Part shown: positions 26,703 through 35,770 of the stretch, piece after piece
How positions within the stretch are numbered: the first letter of the stretch is position 1
How the letters are laid out: every line of letters starts with the position of its first letter
The notes under the pieces: generated by a model
What the model saw: only the letters and a program-made list of their open reading frames with translations
The model's database searches: none
What the model was told of the DNA's origin: nothing
DNA from: JADJXV01 sp964527785
GTDB taxonomy: Bacteria > Bacteroidota > Ignavibacteria > Kapaibacteriales > UBA961
NCBI GenBank assembly: GCA_964527785.1
Contig: CAZGNO010000004.1
Location: forward strand, 26,964-90,963
Reading direction: 5' to 3'
DNA: 64,000 bases
Position numbers and translations under genes: made by a program

Positions 26703-27767
26703 TTATTTTTTAGATGGTTTTTCTGCCGACGGTTCGGGAGTGGTAGTAATATTCAGTACTTTCTTCACATCGTTTTCGAGTGCTGTGAACATTGCCGGAG
26801 AATCAATGAGTTGCCTGCGCAGACCATCACGACCTTGAACTCTGTCTTCTTTGTATGTCAGCCACGAACCGCTTTTTTGGACGATTCCATGCTCAATCGC
26901 CACATCAAGCATATCACCTACTTTAGAAATACCTTCATTGTACATAATATCAAATTCGGTTTCTCTGAACGGCGGGGCTACTTTATTCTTTACTATTTTC
27001 ACTTTCACTCTGTTACCTACAATATCCGCACCTTCTTTAATAGCATCTTTTCGGCGAATATCAATCCGCACCGAGGCGTAATATTTCAGAGCATTACCAC
27101 CTGTGGTCGTTTCAGGATTACCATACACGACACCAATTTTGCTCCGAAGTTGATTTGTAAAAATAACGCACGTATTCGAGCGTCCGATTGCCGCATTGAG
27201 CTTACGCATACCCTGTGACATAAGCCGCGCCTGCGAACCCATCTGAGCGTCGCCCATATCACCCTCGATTTCTGCACGCGGAGTAAGTGCAGCTACCGAG
27301 TCAATAACAACCACATCAATCGCATTGCTTCGTACAAGTGTTTCCACTATTTCAAGTGCTTGCTCGCCGAATTCCGGCTGAGAAAGAAGCAAATTATTCA
27401 AATCAACACCTAAACGCTGTGCATATTGAACGTCAAGCGCATGCTCTGTATCCACGAAAGCAGCCAATCCGCCATTTTTTTGTGCATTTGCAATAATATG
27501 TAAGCAGACTGTCGTTTTACCGGATGATTCCGGTCCGTATATTTCAATAATCCTGCCTTTTGGCACACCGCCGATACCTAAAATCGCATCAAAAGAAAGA
27601 GAGCCCGTCGAAATTGAATCTATCGCAATCACATTTTGGTCGGAAAGGCGCATAATCGAGCCCTTGCCATATTGCTTTTCGATTTGCTCCATAGCATTTT
27701 CAGCAGCTTTCATTTTAGCATCACTGACTTTCATCGAATTGGTTTTTACGTCGTTAGACATACTCAT
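26703..27767 (-). CDS. recA: Recombinase RecA
   Basis: Strand-exchange ATPase for homologous recombination and coprotease for SOS repressors. 354 residues. Walker A GPESSGKTT near 74-82; Walker B VVVIDSVAAL near 151-160; loop motifs MGSQARLMSQGMRKL and the signature ALKYYASVRIDIRRKD (about 225-240) are intact. The start is the first of two close ATGs. The S24 repressor at 319 is the kind of protein whose self-cleavage RecA filaments stimulate; that link is inference. Confidence 0.98.
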   Translation of the reverse strand: MSMSNDVKTNSMKVSDAKMKAAENAMEQIEKQYGKGSIMRLSDQNVIAIDSISTGSLSFDAILGIGGVPKGRIIEIYGPESSGKTTVCLHIIANAQKNGGLAAFVDTEHALDVQYAQRLGVDLNNLLLSQPEFGEQALEIVETLVRSNAIDVVVIDSVAALTPRAEIEGDMGDAQMGSQARLMSQGMRKLNAAIGRSNTCVIFTNQLRSKIGVVYGNPETTTGGNALKYYASVRIDIRRKDAIKEGADIVGNRVKVKIVKNKVAPPFRETEFDIMYNEGISKVGDMLDVAIEHGIVQKSGSWLTYKEDRVQGRDGLRRQLIDSPAMFTALENDVKKVLNITTTPEPSAEKPSKK

Positions 27768-27875
27768 TGTTCCCTAAAGATTTGAAAAATAAAAGAATAA
27801 CTTTATGTAACTGTTCTAATTTACTATTTTATCAGCGCAGACCAATCAAAAATTCCGTTTCTTAATTTCTACTCG

Positions 27876-27905
27876 TTCGTCATTCAAAAAAATCTCGTAT
27901 ATTTG
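27876..27905 (+). promoter_or_regulatory. Bacteroidota-type promoter of the riboswitch transcript
   Basis: The -7 box TATATTTG (27898-27905) matches the Bacteroidota consensus TAnnTTTG. A TTC at 27876-27878, 19 bp upstream, stands where the -33 TTG is expected. The predicted start would fall around 27911, just ahead of the riboswitch. Confidence 0.5.
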
Positions 27906-27914
27906 CCGTATCAG

Positions 27915-28105
27915 ATAATTGTATGGTGCTTTTGCCCGTGTCCAAACGGCAAAAGAGAATAGGGAATCCTGTGAAAATCGGGAACGGTTGCGCCGCTGTA
28001 ACGGATGACGCGCTCTTTTACCCCAAAAGCCACTGCCAAAAGGCGGGAAGGCACAAAATAAAAGAGCAAGGATGATTCCGAAGTCAGAAGACCTGCCTGC
28101 AATTC
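27915..28105 (+). promoter_or_regulatory. Cobalamin riboswitch (AdoCbl class aptamer)
   Basis: Conserved aptamer segments appear in order: GGTGCTTT at the left, AGGGAATCCTGTG with AAAATCGGGAACGG, the core GCGCCGCTGTAACGG, the AAGCCACTGCC segment, GGGAAGGC, then GATGATTCCGAAGTCAG and AGACCTGCC at the 3' side. This is the B12-box architecture. When B12 derivatives bind, expression of the gene downstream falls. The only gene in range is the T9SS-type secreted protein at 28341. Confidence 0.93.
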
Positions 28106-28334
28106 TCATCGTTCTATCGCCTGTGTTCAATAGTGAATACAGTATAGACATCCGCGCAAACGGATGTGTGATGAGGAAATGTGTTTTTTATCGCACCCAA
28201 AGTGTGACTTCCTTTCTGCATTTCCCCATCGTTGCGTCTTAACTCTCGGCGCATTTGCTTTATCATATTACAAAAATACAAGCAATGACTGACAACAGTA
28301 TGTCAGTTACTTTTTTTATTTTCTTTTAAGGGAA
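28106..28334 (+). promoter_or_regulatory. Riboswitch expression platform and leader
   Basis: The leader contains three small hairpins: CATCCG/CGGATG (28150-28167), GATGAGGAAATG with CATTTCCCCATC (28171-28231), and TGCG...CGCA followed by TTTGCTTT (28234-28262), the last being terminator-like. The SD AAGGGAA sits just ahead of the start codon. No open frame is credible here. Confidence 0.45.
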
Positions 28335-28340
28335 ATGTTT

Positions 28341-29702
28341 ATGAATTATTTTTCTTTGTTGCGGAAATTTACCGCTCTCACTTTCTTCATCGCAGGGCTA
28401 GCTTCCAACCTTTCAGCCCAATCAATTATTACTGTTGGCACACAGCCGCTTTCCATTATTCCCGCAGGGAACACCGTTCATATATTTTGCAACGGCGACG
28501 ACAAGAATTACAATTCTATTTATGAGCCGGACAGCGGAGAAGTTGCGGCTTCATGGTGGATTCTTGATGCACAAACTCAAACAGTTCTCAAACACCGTGA
28601 ATTTACCGATAGATACCTCCCTTTTCCTCTACGAGTGGGAATTGGGTATGATACACTCTATATGGGCACAGGCAACCGCGTCAGTACCTTCAATGTCAAT
28701 ACCCAAGAAATGATACAGGATAAATATATTGTTCTTCCTGATTCTCTTGGCTTTATTCATGCAATTACGGCAGAAGAATTGGATGATGCTCATCAAGTTG
28801 GTGTAGCTATTTCTTGTATAAAAGATTATACAAATCCGGGATATTTAGCAGCATCAATAAATGGAGAAATTCTACTGGTTCTGAATACCCTCATCTCTCC
28901 TCAACAGGCAATTACCTACATTAGCCCTATTGATAGCAACGGAGCTGTGGCTGTTCTCTGCGAAGGAACGTATGGCGTAGGAAACTCTTACCTTCAACTC
29001 TTTGTTAAACAAGACAGTGCAGCAGTTAATATTTCAGTAGGAGATGGTGGCAATCATATTTTCTATGAAGGCACAGGGCATGATTCAATGTATGTTACGT
29101 CTAACGGCACACACAAGGTTTTGATTGTGGATTTGAAAAAATTAAGTGCCGTTAAATCCATCTCAGTAGGTACTACAGGTTTTAATGGTCCCCGTGAATC
29201 AGCCCTCATTGGAAACAAACTTTTTGTTACAACATACGATAGTGATGTAAGAGAATTTAATATCGAAACGGGTGAGTTGGTTGCAACTCTGGACTCCAAA
29301 GGGAAACCCGAAGGGCTAACCGTAATAAACGGTAAATTGTGGGTAGCAAATGCTTATAAAAGTAAAAGCTATGAAGCAGGAAATACTATTGCTGTTTTCG
29401 ATTCCCCTCTTGCAGTAGAAGAATATTTTACTGAGAATAAAAATATAGTATTCCCAAATCCAGCGCAATCTTCTACAACAATCTCCACTACATTCAGCGG
29501 GCAAGCAAATATACCCGTTCAAGTAGAAGTGTATTCATTGACCGGTACGAAATTACTTTCAGTGAATACTGTAACCGGAAATAATGGTGAAGTAAATTAC
29601 ACACTTCCGATTCAAGAGTATAATCTGACTTCCGGTACGTATTTTATCCGCCTTTCGGCAGGACATAAAGTGCAGACTTCGCGGCTGACAGTTGTGGAAT
29701 AA
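28341..29702 (+). CDS. Secreted beta-propeller-like protein with T9SS sorting domain; candidate surface B12 binder (BtuG-like)
   Basis: 453-residue protein in three parts: signal peptide (1 to about 25, ending LSAQ); a central region (about 26-360) of repeating strands with motifs such as YDTLYMGTGNRVSTFNV, HDSMYVTSNGTHKVLIVDL, KLFVTTYDSDVREFNIETG and KLWVANAY, typical of YncE-like beta-propellers; and a C-terminal type A T9SS domain (about 370-453: NIVFPNPAQSS, VEVYSLTGTKL, SGTYFIRLSAG). It is the sole gene behind a cobalamin riboswitch. In Bacteroides, the B12-binding lipoprotein BtuG is also a beta-propeller under B12 control. B12 binding is inferred from position and fold, not shown. ATG 28341 is preferred over 28335 for SD spacing. 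Confidence 0.8.
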   Translation: MNYFSLLRKFTALTFFIAGLASNLSAQSIITVGTQPLSIIPAGNTVHIFCNGDDKNYNSIYEPDSGEVAASWWILDAQTQTVLKHREFTDRYLPFPLRVGIGYDTLYMGTGNRVSTFNVNTQEMIQDKYIVLPDSLGFIHAITAEELDDAHQVGVAISCIKDYTNPGYLAASINGEILLVLNTLISPQQAITYISPIDSNGAVAVLCEGTYGVGNSYLQLFVKQDSAAVNISVGDGGNHIFYEGTGHDSMYVTSNGTHKVLIVDLKKLSAVKSISVGTTGFNGPRESALIGNKLFVTTYDSDVREFNIETGELVATLDSKGKPEGLTVINGKLWVANAYKSKSYEAGNTIAVFDSPLAVEEYFTENKNIVFPNPAQSSTTISTTFSGQANIPVQVEVYSLTGTKLLSVNTVTGNNGEVNYTLPIQEYNLTSGTYFIRLSAGHKVQTSRLTVVE

Positions 29703-29999
29703 TGACTATTAGAACATTTGCAAGTACAATAAAACCTCTGTCGAAGTATAATTCTTCAACAGGAATTGTTGCTTTATATAATTATATAATAATAAACACG
29801 TTATTACCCAACACAAACGAAATTTAGATTCGATAAATATGACTTTACAGTAGTGTAATATTTATGTACTTTTGTGAAATCATATTCAAAATTGGTAAAT
29901 GAACCGAATCTTGAAAAAGTAAGTTATTGCAATTTTACTTTGCCAAATATTCTGAAATAAAGAGGCAGTAAGTTTATCATAATAATAACACGCAAATCT

Positions 30000-30221
30000 A
30001 TGAGAACCTACCAAGTTGAATTACTTGAACCGAAAGCTGAAAAACTTTTGGATGAATTGGCAAACTTGAAACTAATCAGGGTTCAAGAAGTGATTGCCCC
30101 CAAGCAAGAGTTTAAGGAACTGTTAGCAAAAATACGCGAGAAAAAAACTAAAAAACCAACTTTAGATGAAATTGCAGATGAAGTTGAGTTAGTTAGAATG
30201 GAACGCTATGCGAAAAGCTAG
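30000..30221 (+). CDS. Putative antitoxin of a PIN toxin-antitoxin pair
   Basis: 73-residue protein, charged and helical, with an N-terminal beta segment (MRTYQVELLEPKAEKLLDELANLKLI) like small antitoxins that accompany COG1569 PIN toxins. It overlaps the toxin gene by 14 bases, as is usual for such pairs. The 297 bp upstream (29703-29999) are AT-rich and carry no gene; the pair's promoter should lie there. Confidence 0.7.
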   Translation: MRTYQVELLEPKAEKLLDELANLKLIRVQEVIAPKQEFKELLAKIREKKTKKPTLDEIADEVELVRMERYAKS

Positions 30222-30633
30222 AAAATTCAGAATAATTCTTGATACTAACCTATGGATAAGTTTTTTAATCTCCAAAAGACTGAAAAAGATAGATACTTTG
30301 TTCCATCAGGATAATATTATACTCATCTTCAGTGAAGAACTTTTAGAAGAATTTATTACGGTAGCCCAAAGACCAAAATTCAATAAATATTTTTCAGATA
30401 AAGATCTGGAGAACATACTTAACTTGTTTGATGTTTTTGGTGAACTGATAAAAGTGACCTCTGTTGTCGAAGTTTGTAGAGACGAAAAAGACAACTTTTT
30501 ACTAGCGTTAGCCAAAGACGGTAATGTAGATTTCTTGATAACCGGTGACGATGATTTGCTTTCTATCAATATCTTTGAAAATACCACTATTTTGAATTAC
30601 AAAAAATTTGAACTAGAAGTGCAAACAGAGTAG
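30208..30633 (+). CDS. PIN-domain toxin (COG1569 family)
   Basis: 141-residue predicted ribonuclease. Acidic catalytic residues of the PIN fold are in place: Asp12 in IILDTNLW, Glu residues in SEELLEEF (about 46-53), the Asp pair in RDEKDNFLLALA, and GDDDLL near 112-117. The family phrase VDFLITGDDDLL is diagnostic. Together with the overlapping upstream gene it forms a type II toxin-antitoxin module. A bidirectional terminator follows. Confidence 0.85.
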   Translation: MRKARKFRIILDTNLWISFLISKRLKKIDTLFHQDNIILIFSEELLEEFITVAQRPKFNKYFSDKDLENILNLFDVFGELIKVTSVVEVCRDEKDNFLLALAKDGNVDFLITGDDDLLSINIFENTTILNYKKFELEVQTE

Positions 30634-30740
30634 TTACGAATCATTTATAATATGATATTTCTGAGATTGATGTAAATCTTTTGAAAACTCAACTATTAAT
30701 AAATTACTAGAATTACAAAAAACTCGTTAGCAAAAACTAA

Positions 30741-30785
30741 AAAAAAAAGCCCTGCCGGATTTTCCAATCCGGCAGGGCTTTTTTT
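30741..30785. terminator. Bidirectional terminator
   Basis: AAGCCCTGCCGGAT and ATCCGGCAGGGCTT form a 14-bp stem with A-runs left and T-runs right, between the toxin gene (+) and the OmpA gene (-), so it can serve both. Confidence 0.93.
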
Positions 30786-30802
30786 AACTCTCTAAAGTCA
30801 AC

Positions 30803-33010
30803 TCAATCACATCCGTGCATAATTGCAACGGTAATTCTGCGGTTCTTTGTTCGGATAGATTCCAAGTCGGCTGCAGGCATTCTCTTGAGTGCCTTGCCTG
30901 TTGGTTCTTTTATGTTTGGTCGGTTAGAAGAATATCCTACCGTACCGGCAATCGCACTTGGATCCACACCTTGTTTAATTAACCATGTACGAACGGCATC
31001 AGCACGATGTTGTGACAGCGGAACATTTATTTTATCTCCGCCTTCTTTCGAAGTATGTCCTTCAATCATCACTTTGAGTTTTTCACATTGCTTTACATAA
31101 GCAAGCAATTTTGCAAGTGCAGGTGCTGTTCCCGGTTCTTTAAAGTTAAATTCGGCAGTTCCCACTATGAATAATATTTCTGGGAAATCTGTTTTTGTAC
31201 CGACTTTAGGAGGTTCAGGGCATCCGTTCTTATTAGGTTCGGCACTGTTTGCTTTGCCGGCTATAAGCGGACAGAAGTCCACATCATCACGAACGCTGTC
31301 GTCGTCAGTATCGGCTTTCAAAGGATTGGTTGGTTCCATACTGACACCGTCTCTCTTGCTTTTACGGTTTACTTCATCTCCATCGGATAATGAATCACCG
31401 TCGGTATCTGCTTTGAGAGCATTAGTTCTATATTTATTCACTTCGTCACCGTCAGTCAAACCGTCTGCATCCGTATCGGGTTTTAGAGCATCGGTTCTAT
31501 ATTTATTCAGCTCTTCACCGTCTTTCAGACCGTCTGCATCCGTATCGGCTTTAAATGGATCTGTTTTATGTTTATTGACCTCATCGCCGTCCTTGAGTTC
31601 GTCTGTATCTGTATCATCCGAAAGTGGATTCGTTTTATATTTATGAACCTCTTCACCATCTTGTAAGATGTCGCCGTCTGTATCTACAATTGCAGGATTG
31701 GTATTGTATTGCTTTACTTCATCACCGTCATTCAAAGCATCGCCATCACTGTCAAGTTTTGTAGGGTTGGTCTTATATTGCTTCACTTCGTCCCCATCGC
31801 GCAAGCCGTCAGTATCTGTATCGGCAATTGCAGGATTGGTATTCGTATCATTAATCTCATTTCCGTCATTCAGTCCGTCGGTGTCGGTATCGGCAAGAGC
31901 CGGATTGGTATTGTATTTCGTGACCTCGTCGCCGTCATTCAAACTGTCTTCGTCGCTGTCTGCTTTGAGAGGATCAGTTTTGTATTTGTTAACTTCATCT
32001 CCGTCAAGAAGAGTATCACGGTCTGTATCCGCCAGCACCGGATTAGTTTTCCGAACGATTTCTTCGCCGTCTTTGAGTCCGTCAGTATCACTGTCGGGAA
32101 GTGTTGGATTTGTATTGTATTTGAATACTTCCTCGTAATCATTTAGATTATCGGCATCAGTATCCGGTTTGAGAGGATTAGAATAATATGTAAATACCTC
32201 TTGACCATCTGTAAGACCGTCGCCATCGGTATCGGGGTTATTCTCATCTGTGCCGATTTCGCGTTCTCTGGAATTAGTTACGCCATCATTATCATAGTCG
32301 GCATTGCCGAATACATAATAGGTAAACCCACCTCCAAACGTCATAAACATATCATTGCCGTCGGATGCCTTACCGTCAATGGTCGGGTCATAACCGTCCA
32401 ACCACGGAGTTCCGGTCATACGGATGGTAGCTCTGCCGTTAAAAACAAAATCATCGGTCAAATACATTTCAAAACCGGCTCCGAACGGGAACATGATTGC
32501 TCTTTTTTCATACGTATTACCATCGTTGAGAGGTAATGCTTTTCCGTCTTCATACGTAGGATTCCAGTCGGTGATTCCTACCCCGCCAAAAATAAACGGT
32601 ACAAACTTTTCACTGGGAATAATATTCCATGAAAGAAATGTTTCATAGGTACTAACCCTAGCGAAACTCTTTTCGTGCGGAGCATCAAATCCATTTTTAC
32701 CGAATCTTCCATAAAATTCGGGGTATTTTTGCTGCATTACATCCGTGTTTTTATACCGCAGTTGCGCCCATCCCATGCTTGCTTGGAGCGATATTTGATT
32801 AATAATATTCCAGCGAGCAAACAAATCTCCGCCAAACCATATTTGGTTGTCCGTAAAAGTTCCCCAATACTTCATACCGCCACCGGTAAAACCAAAACCT
32901 ACACGACCACCTTCGCTTTGAGCGAGAAGCGTATTGTTACCTGCAATCCCCATTGTCATAACTATCATTATTGCAAGTAATCTGTTTCGAAAAGCCATTA
33001 TAGCTTTCAT
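30803..33010 (-). CDS. OmpA family protein with 15 TSP3 calcium-binding repeats (copy 1)
   Basis: 735-residue outer-membrane protein. Signal peptide to about residue 31 (LLAQS); N-terminal OMP barrel domain (about 32-220) rich in aromatic strands; then 15 thrombospondin type 3 repeats of about 23 residues, each with a DxDxDG(L/S)xDGxE calcium loop; finally an OmpA C-terminal peptidoglycan-binding domain (about 630-735; MIEGHTS, LSQHRADAVRTWL, NRRITV). GGAGG precedes the ATG at 33010, which decides the start. It would tie outer membrane to cell wall with a stiff Ca2+-loaded spacer. Its close paralogue lies 446 bp upstream. Confidence 0.92.
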   Translation of the reverse strand: MKAIMAFRNRLLAIMIVMTMGIAGNNTLLAQSEGGRVGFGFTGGGMKYWGTFTDNQIWFGGDLFARWNIINQISLQASMGWAQLRYKNTDVMQQKYPEFYGRFGKNGFDAPHEKSFARVSTYETFLSWNIIPSEKFVPFIFGGVGITDWNPTYEDGKALPLNDGNTYEKRAIMFPFGAGFEMYLTDDFVFNGRATIRMTGTPWLDGYDPTIDGKASDGNDMFMTFGGGFTYYVFGNADYDNDGVTNSREREIGTDENNPDTDGDGLTDGQEVFTYYSNPLKPDTDADNLNDYEEVFKYNTNPTLPDSDTDGLKDGEEIVRKTNPVLADTDRDTLLDGDEVNKYKTDPLKADSDEDSLNDGDEVTKYNTNPALADTDTDGLNDGNEINDTNTNPAIADTDTDGLRDGDEVKQYKTNPTKLDSDGDALNDGDEVKQYNTNPAIVDTDGDILQDGEEVHKYKTNPLSDDTDTDELKDGDEVNKHKTDPFKADTDADGLKDGEELNKYRTDALKPDTDADGLTDGDEVNKYRTNALKADTDGDSLSDGDEVNRKSKRDGVSMEPTNPLKADTDDDSVRDDVDFCPLIAGKANSAEPNKNGCPEPPKVGTKTDFPEILFIVGTAEFNFKEPGTAPALAKLLAYVKQCEKLKVMIEGHTSKEGGDKINVPLSQHRADAVRTWLIKQGVDPSAIAGTVGYSSNRPNIKEPTGKALKRMPAADLESIRTKNRRITVAIMHGCD

Positions 33011-33392
33011 AGAGCCTCCAATACTATAATTATACAAAAACTATATCCGTTTTATGTAGAAAAGGATATTTTAATTTTTTTAAGAATTAATGTTTTTTGT
33101 TTGATTTATATGTATTTCTTTGCTTTGCCCGATGCTTTTCTCTTTCTTTGCAGATTGTCGTAGTTTATAGTTCCATTATATTGTTACATATATTATTGAA
33201 AAACGGATTGATGAAGATTACTGGGTATATATTTGAATTTATTATTGAAAAATTTAGTTTGTTTAAAATATAGTACGAATTATTGTCAGGTATGTTTCAA
33301 TTAAAAAGTTCTCTCTAGAATCTTTGTAAAGTCTATGGTAAAATTAATAATTAGAAAGAGCAATAGAAACAAAATAATTGCTCAAAACAAAT

Positions 33393-33437
33393 GAGACCCG
33401 TCAGAACTATTACATTCTGACAGGTCTCTTATTTTTT
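33393..33437. terminator. Terminator downstream of OmpA copy 2
   Basis: GAGACCCGTCAGA and TCTGACAGGTCTC make a 13-bp stem with one mismatch, 20 bp past the stop of the minus-strand gene, with T-rich flanks on both strands. The remaining DNA 33011-33392 between the two OmpA genes is AT-rich and holds nothing else recognisable. Confidence 0.75.
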
Positions 33438-33456
33438 AATGATTCAAAACCTTTGT

Positions 33457-35670
33457 TTAATCACATCCATGCTGTACAGAGACGGTTATCCGTCTGTTCT
33501 TCGAGCGGATTTCATCAATCTGTTTTTTGGTCATTTTCTTTAATGCTTTGCCGGTAGGTTCTTTTACTGTAGGGCGTGTTGCTGCATAGCCGATAGACCC
33601 TGCTATCTTCTCCGATTTCACTCCCTGCTTAACGAGCCAGTCTTTCACTGCGTCGGCACGCATTTGCGAAAGCTCTTGGTTCTTCTTCGGATTGCCTTCT
33701 GATGATGTATGCCCTTCGAGCATTACCTGAAGTTTTTCACATTGTTGTACATAAGCAAGTAGTTTTGCAAGTGCTCCTGCTGTTCCGGGTTCATCAAAAT
33801 TGAAGTTATTTGTTCCCACTTTGAATAATATTTCAGGGAAGTCAGTCTTCGTACCAATTTTGGGCGGCTCAGGACAACCGTTTTTCGTTTTGTCATCATT
33901 TTGCTTTCCGGCGATGAGCGGGCAGTAATCCACATCGTCACGCACACTGTCGCTATCCGAGTCGGGGCTAAGCGGATTAGTTGGTTCAGGGCTGACACCA
34001 TCCTTTTTGCTCTTACGGTTTACTTCGTCACCGTCGCTTAAAGTATCACCGTCAGTATCAGATTTAAGTGGGTCAGTTTTGTACTGAGACAGTTCATCCC
34101 CGTCTTTGAGTCCGTCAGCGTCTGTATCCGGTTTAAGCAGGTCGGTTTTATATTGTGTTACTTCGTCACCGTCTTTGAGTCCGTCTGCGTCTGTATCTGC
34201 TTTGAGAGGATCAGATTTATATTGATTTATTTCGTCGCCGTCCTTTAGTCTGTCTTGGTCAGAATCATCCGAAAGTGCATTTGTTTTATATTTCCGCAGC
34301 TCATCACCATCGCTTATGCTATCGCCGTCACTATCCTGTTTAAGAGGGTCGGTTGAGTACTGTTTTACTTCATCACCGTCATTTATACCGTCTCCATCGG
34401 TATCAGGTTTCATCGGGTCGGTTTTGTACTGTTTCAGCTCGTCACCGTCACGCAAGCCGTCGCCGTCCGTATCGGTAAGCGTAGGGTTCGTTTTGGTAGT
34501 ATTGACTTCTTCACCGTCGGAAATTCCATCATTATCAGTATCGGCAGTTACAGGGTTAGTATTATATTTCTTTCCTTCATCGCCGTCATTCAAGCCGTCA
34601 CCATCTGAATCCGGTTTCATCGGGTCGGTTTTGTATTTGCTCACTTCCTCTCCGTCGAGCAAGCCGTCGCCGTCTGTATCGGGGTTTAACGGATTTGTTT
34701 TGCGAACTAATTCTTCCCCGTCGTTAAGACCGTCACTGTCGGTGTCAGCACGAGTCGCTTGTGTTTTATGCTTAAATATTTCATCGTAATCGGTAAGATT
34801 ATCGCCGTCGGTATCAGCTTTAAGAGGATTTGTAAAGTAGGTAAACACTTCCTGCCCGTCCGTAAGACCGTCACCGTCTGAATCAGGGTTATTTTGATCT
34901 GTGCCTAGTTCACGTTCACGTGAATTAGTCACACCATCATTGTCGTAATCGGCATTGCCGAAGACGTAATAGGTAAAACCCGCTCCGAATGTCATGAAAA
35001 TATCATCACCGTCTGCTGCTTTTTTATCATGAACAGGATCATAGCCGTCCAGCCATGATGTTCCGGTCATCCGAACAGTTCCCCGTCCGTTGAAAACAAA
35101 ATCATCCGTCAGATACATTTCAAATCCTGCACCAAACGGAAACATGACTTTCTGTTTCTCGTATGTAGTACCGTTATTGAGCGGTAATGCTTTGCCGTCG
35201 TCGTATGTAGGATTCCAGTTTGTAATCCCTACACCGCCAAAAACATACGGGACAAATTTCTCTTTCGGAAGAATATTCCATGATAAGAATGCCTCATACG
35301 TACTGATTCTTGAAAAACTCTTTTCGTGAGGTTTGTCAAATCCATTTTGTCCAAAAAGCCCGTAAAACTCAGGATGTTGTGCTTGAATTTCCGGAGTATT
35401 TTTGTATCGGAGTTGCGCCCAGCCCGCTCCTGCCTGAAGTGATATTTGATTAATAATGTTCCATCGAACAAACAAATCTCCGCCAAACCATAATTGATTA
35501 TCTGTAAATGTTCCCCAATATTTCACGCCACCGCCGTTGAAACCAAATCCGATACGCCCGCCTTCGCTTTGAGCGACTGCGTTCGAGCTGACGGCAAATC
35601 CCATTGCGAGCACAATTATTATTGCAAGAAATCTGTTACGAAGCATCTCTACCGTAGTACATACCTTCAT
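33457..35670 (-). CDS. OmpA family protein with 15 TSP3 calcium-binding repeats (copy 2)
   Basis: 737-residue paralogue of the previous protein with the same order: signal peptide (to about residue 34, NAVAQS), barrel domain, 15 DxDxDG repeats, and an OmpA C-terminal domain (MLEGHTS, LSQMRADAVKDWLVKQGV, NRRITVSVQHGCD). The barrel and OmpA ends are well conserved between the two copies. Copy 2 keeps the canonical D-G-D-G-L loop more often than copy 1. AGGAG precedes the ATG at 35670. Tandem duplication followed by divergence in the repeats is the simplest history. Confidence 0.92.
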   Translation of the reverse strand: MKVCTTVEMLRNRFLAIIIVLAMGFAVSSNAVAQSEGGRIGFGFNGGGVKYWGTFTDNQLWFGGDLFVRWNIINQISLQAGAGWAQLRYKNTPEIQAQHPEFYGLFGQNGFDKPHEKSFSRISTYEAFLSWNILPKEKFVPYVFGGVGITNWNPTYDDGKALPLNNGTTYEKQKVMFPFGAGFEMYLTDDFVFNGRGTVRMTGTSWLDGYDPVHDKKAADGDDIFMTFGAGFTYYVFGNADYDNDGVTNSRERELGTDQNNPDSDGDGLTDGQEVFTYFTNPLKADTDGDNLTDYDEIFKHKTQATRADTDSDGLNDGEELVRKTNPLNPDTDGDGLLDGEEVSKYKTDPMKPDSDGDGLNDGDEGKKYNTNPVTADTDNDGISDGEEVNTTKTNPTLTDTDGDGLRDGDELKQYKTDPMKPDTDGDGINDGDEVKQYSTDPLKQDSDGDSISDGDELRKYKTNALSDDSDQDRLKDGDEINQYKSDPLKADTDADGLKDGDEVTQYKTDLLKPDTDADGLKDGDELSQYKTDPLKSDTDGDTLSDGDEVNRKSKKDGVSPEPTNPLSPDSDSDSVRDDVDYCPLIAGKQNDDKTKNGCPEPPKIGTKTDFPEILFKVGTNNFNFDEPGTAGALAKLLAYVQQCEKLQVMLEGHTSSEGNPKKNQELSQMRADAVKDWLVKQGVKSEKIAGSIGYAATRPTVKEPTGKALKKMTKKQIDEIRSKNRRITVSVQHGCD

Positions 35671-35770
35671 AGAATCTCCTCACTATAAGTACAAAAAATA
35701 TTAAGCAAACCTTTATATTTCAATATCAAGATAGTATATTCATTACAAGAAATCAACACTCAAATTTATA

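Noticed and set aside
27846..28151. Minus-strand frame of 101 codons across the riboswitch
   Set aside because: It overlays a conserved aptamer on the other strand and shows no protein family.
31167..32138. Plus-strand frames with Ser/Pro/Val repeats opposite the OmpA genes
   Set aside because: They mirror the TSP3 repeats on the other strand; their composition is what the repeat produces by chance. The same holds at 34316-34789.
31200..32300. Regular 69-bp DNA repeats that might suggest a CRISPR array
   Set aside because: The period is the codon length of a 23-residue TSP3 repeat and the frame is open throughout; there are no spacers and no cas genes.
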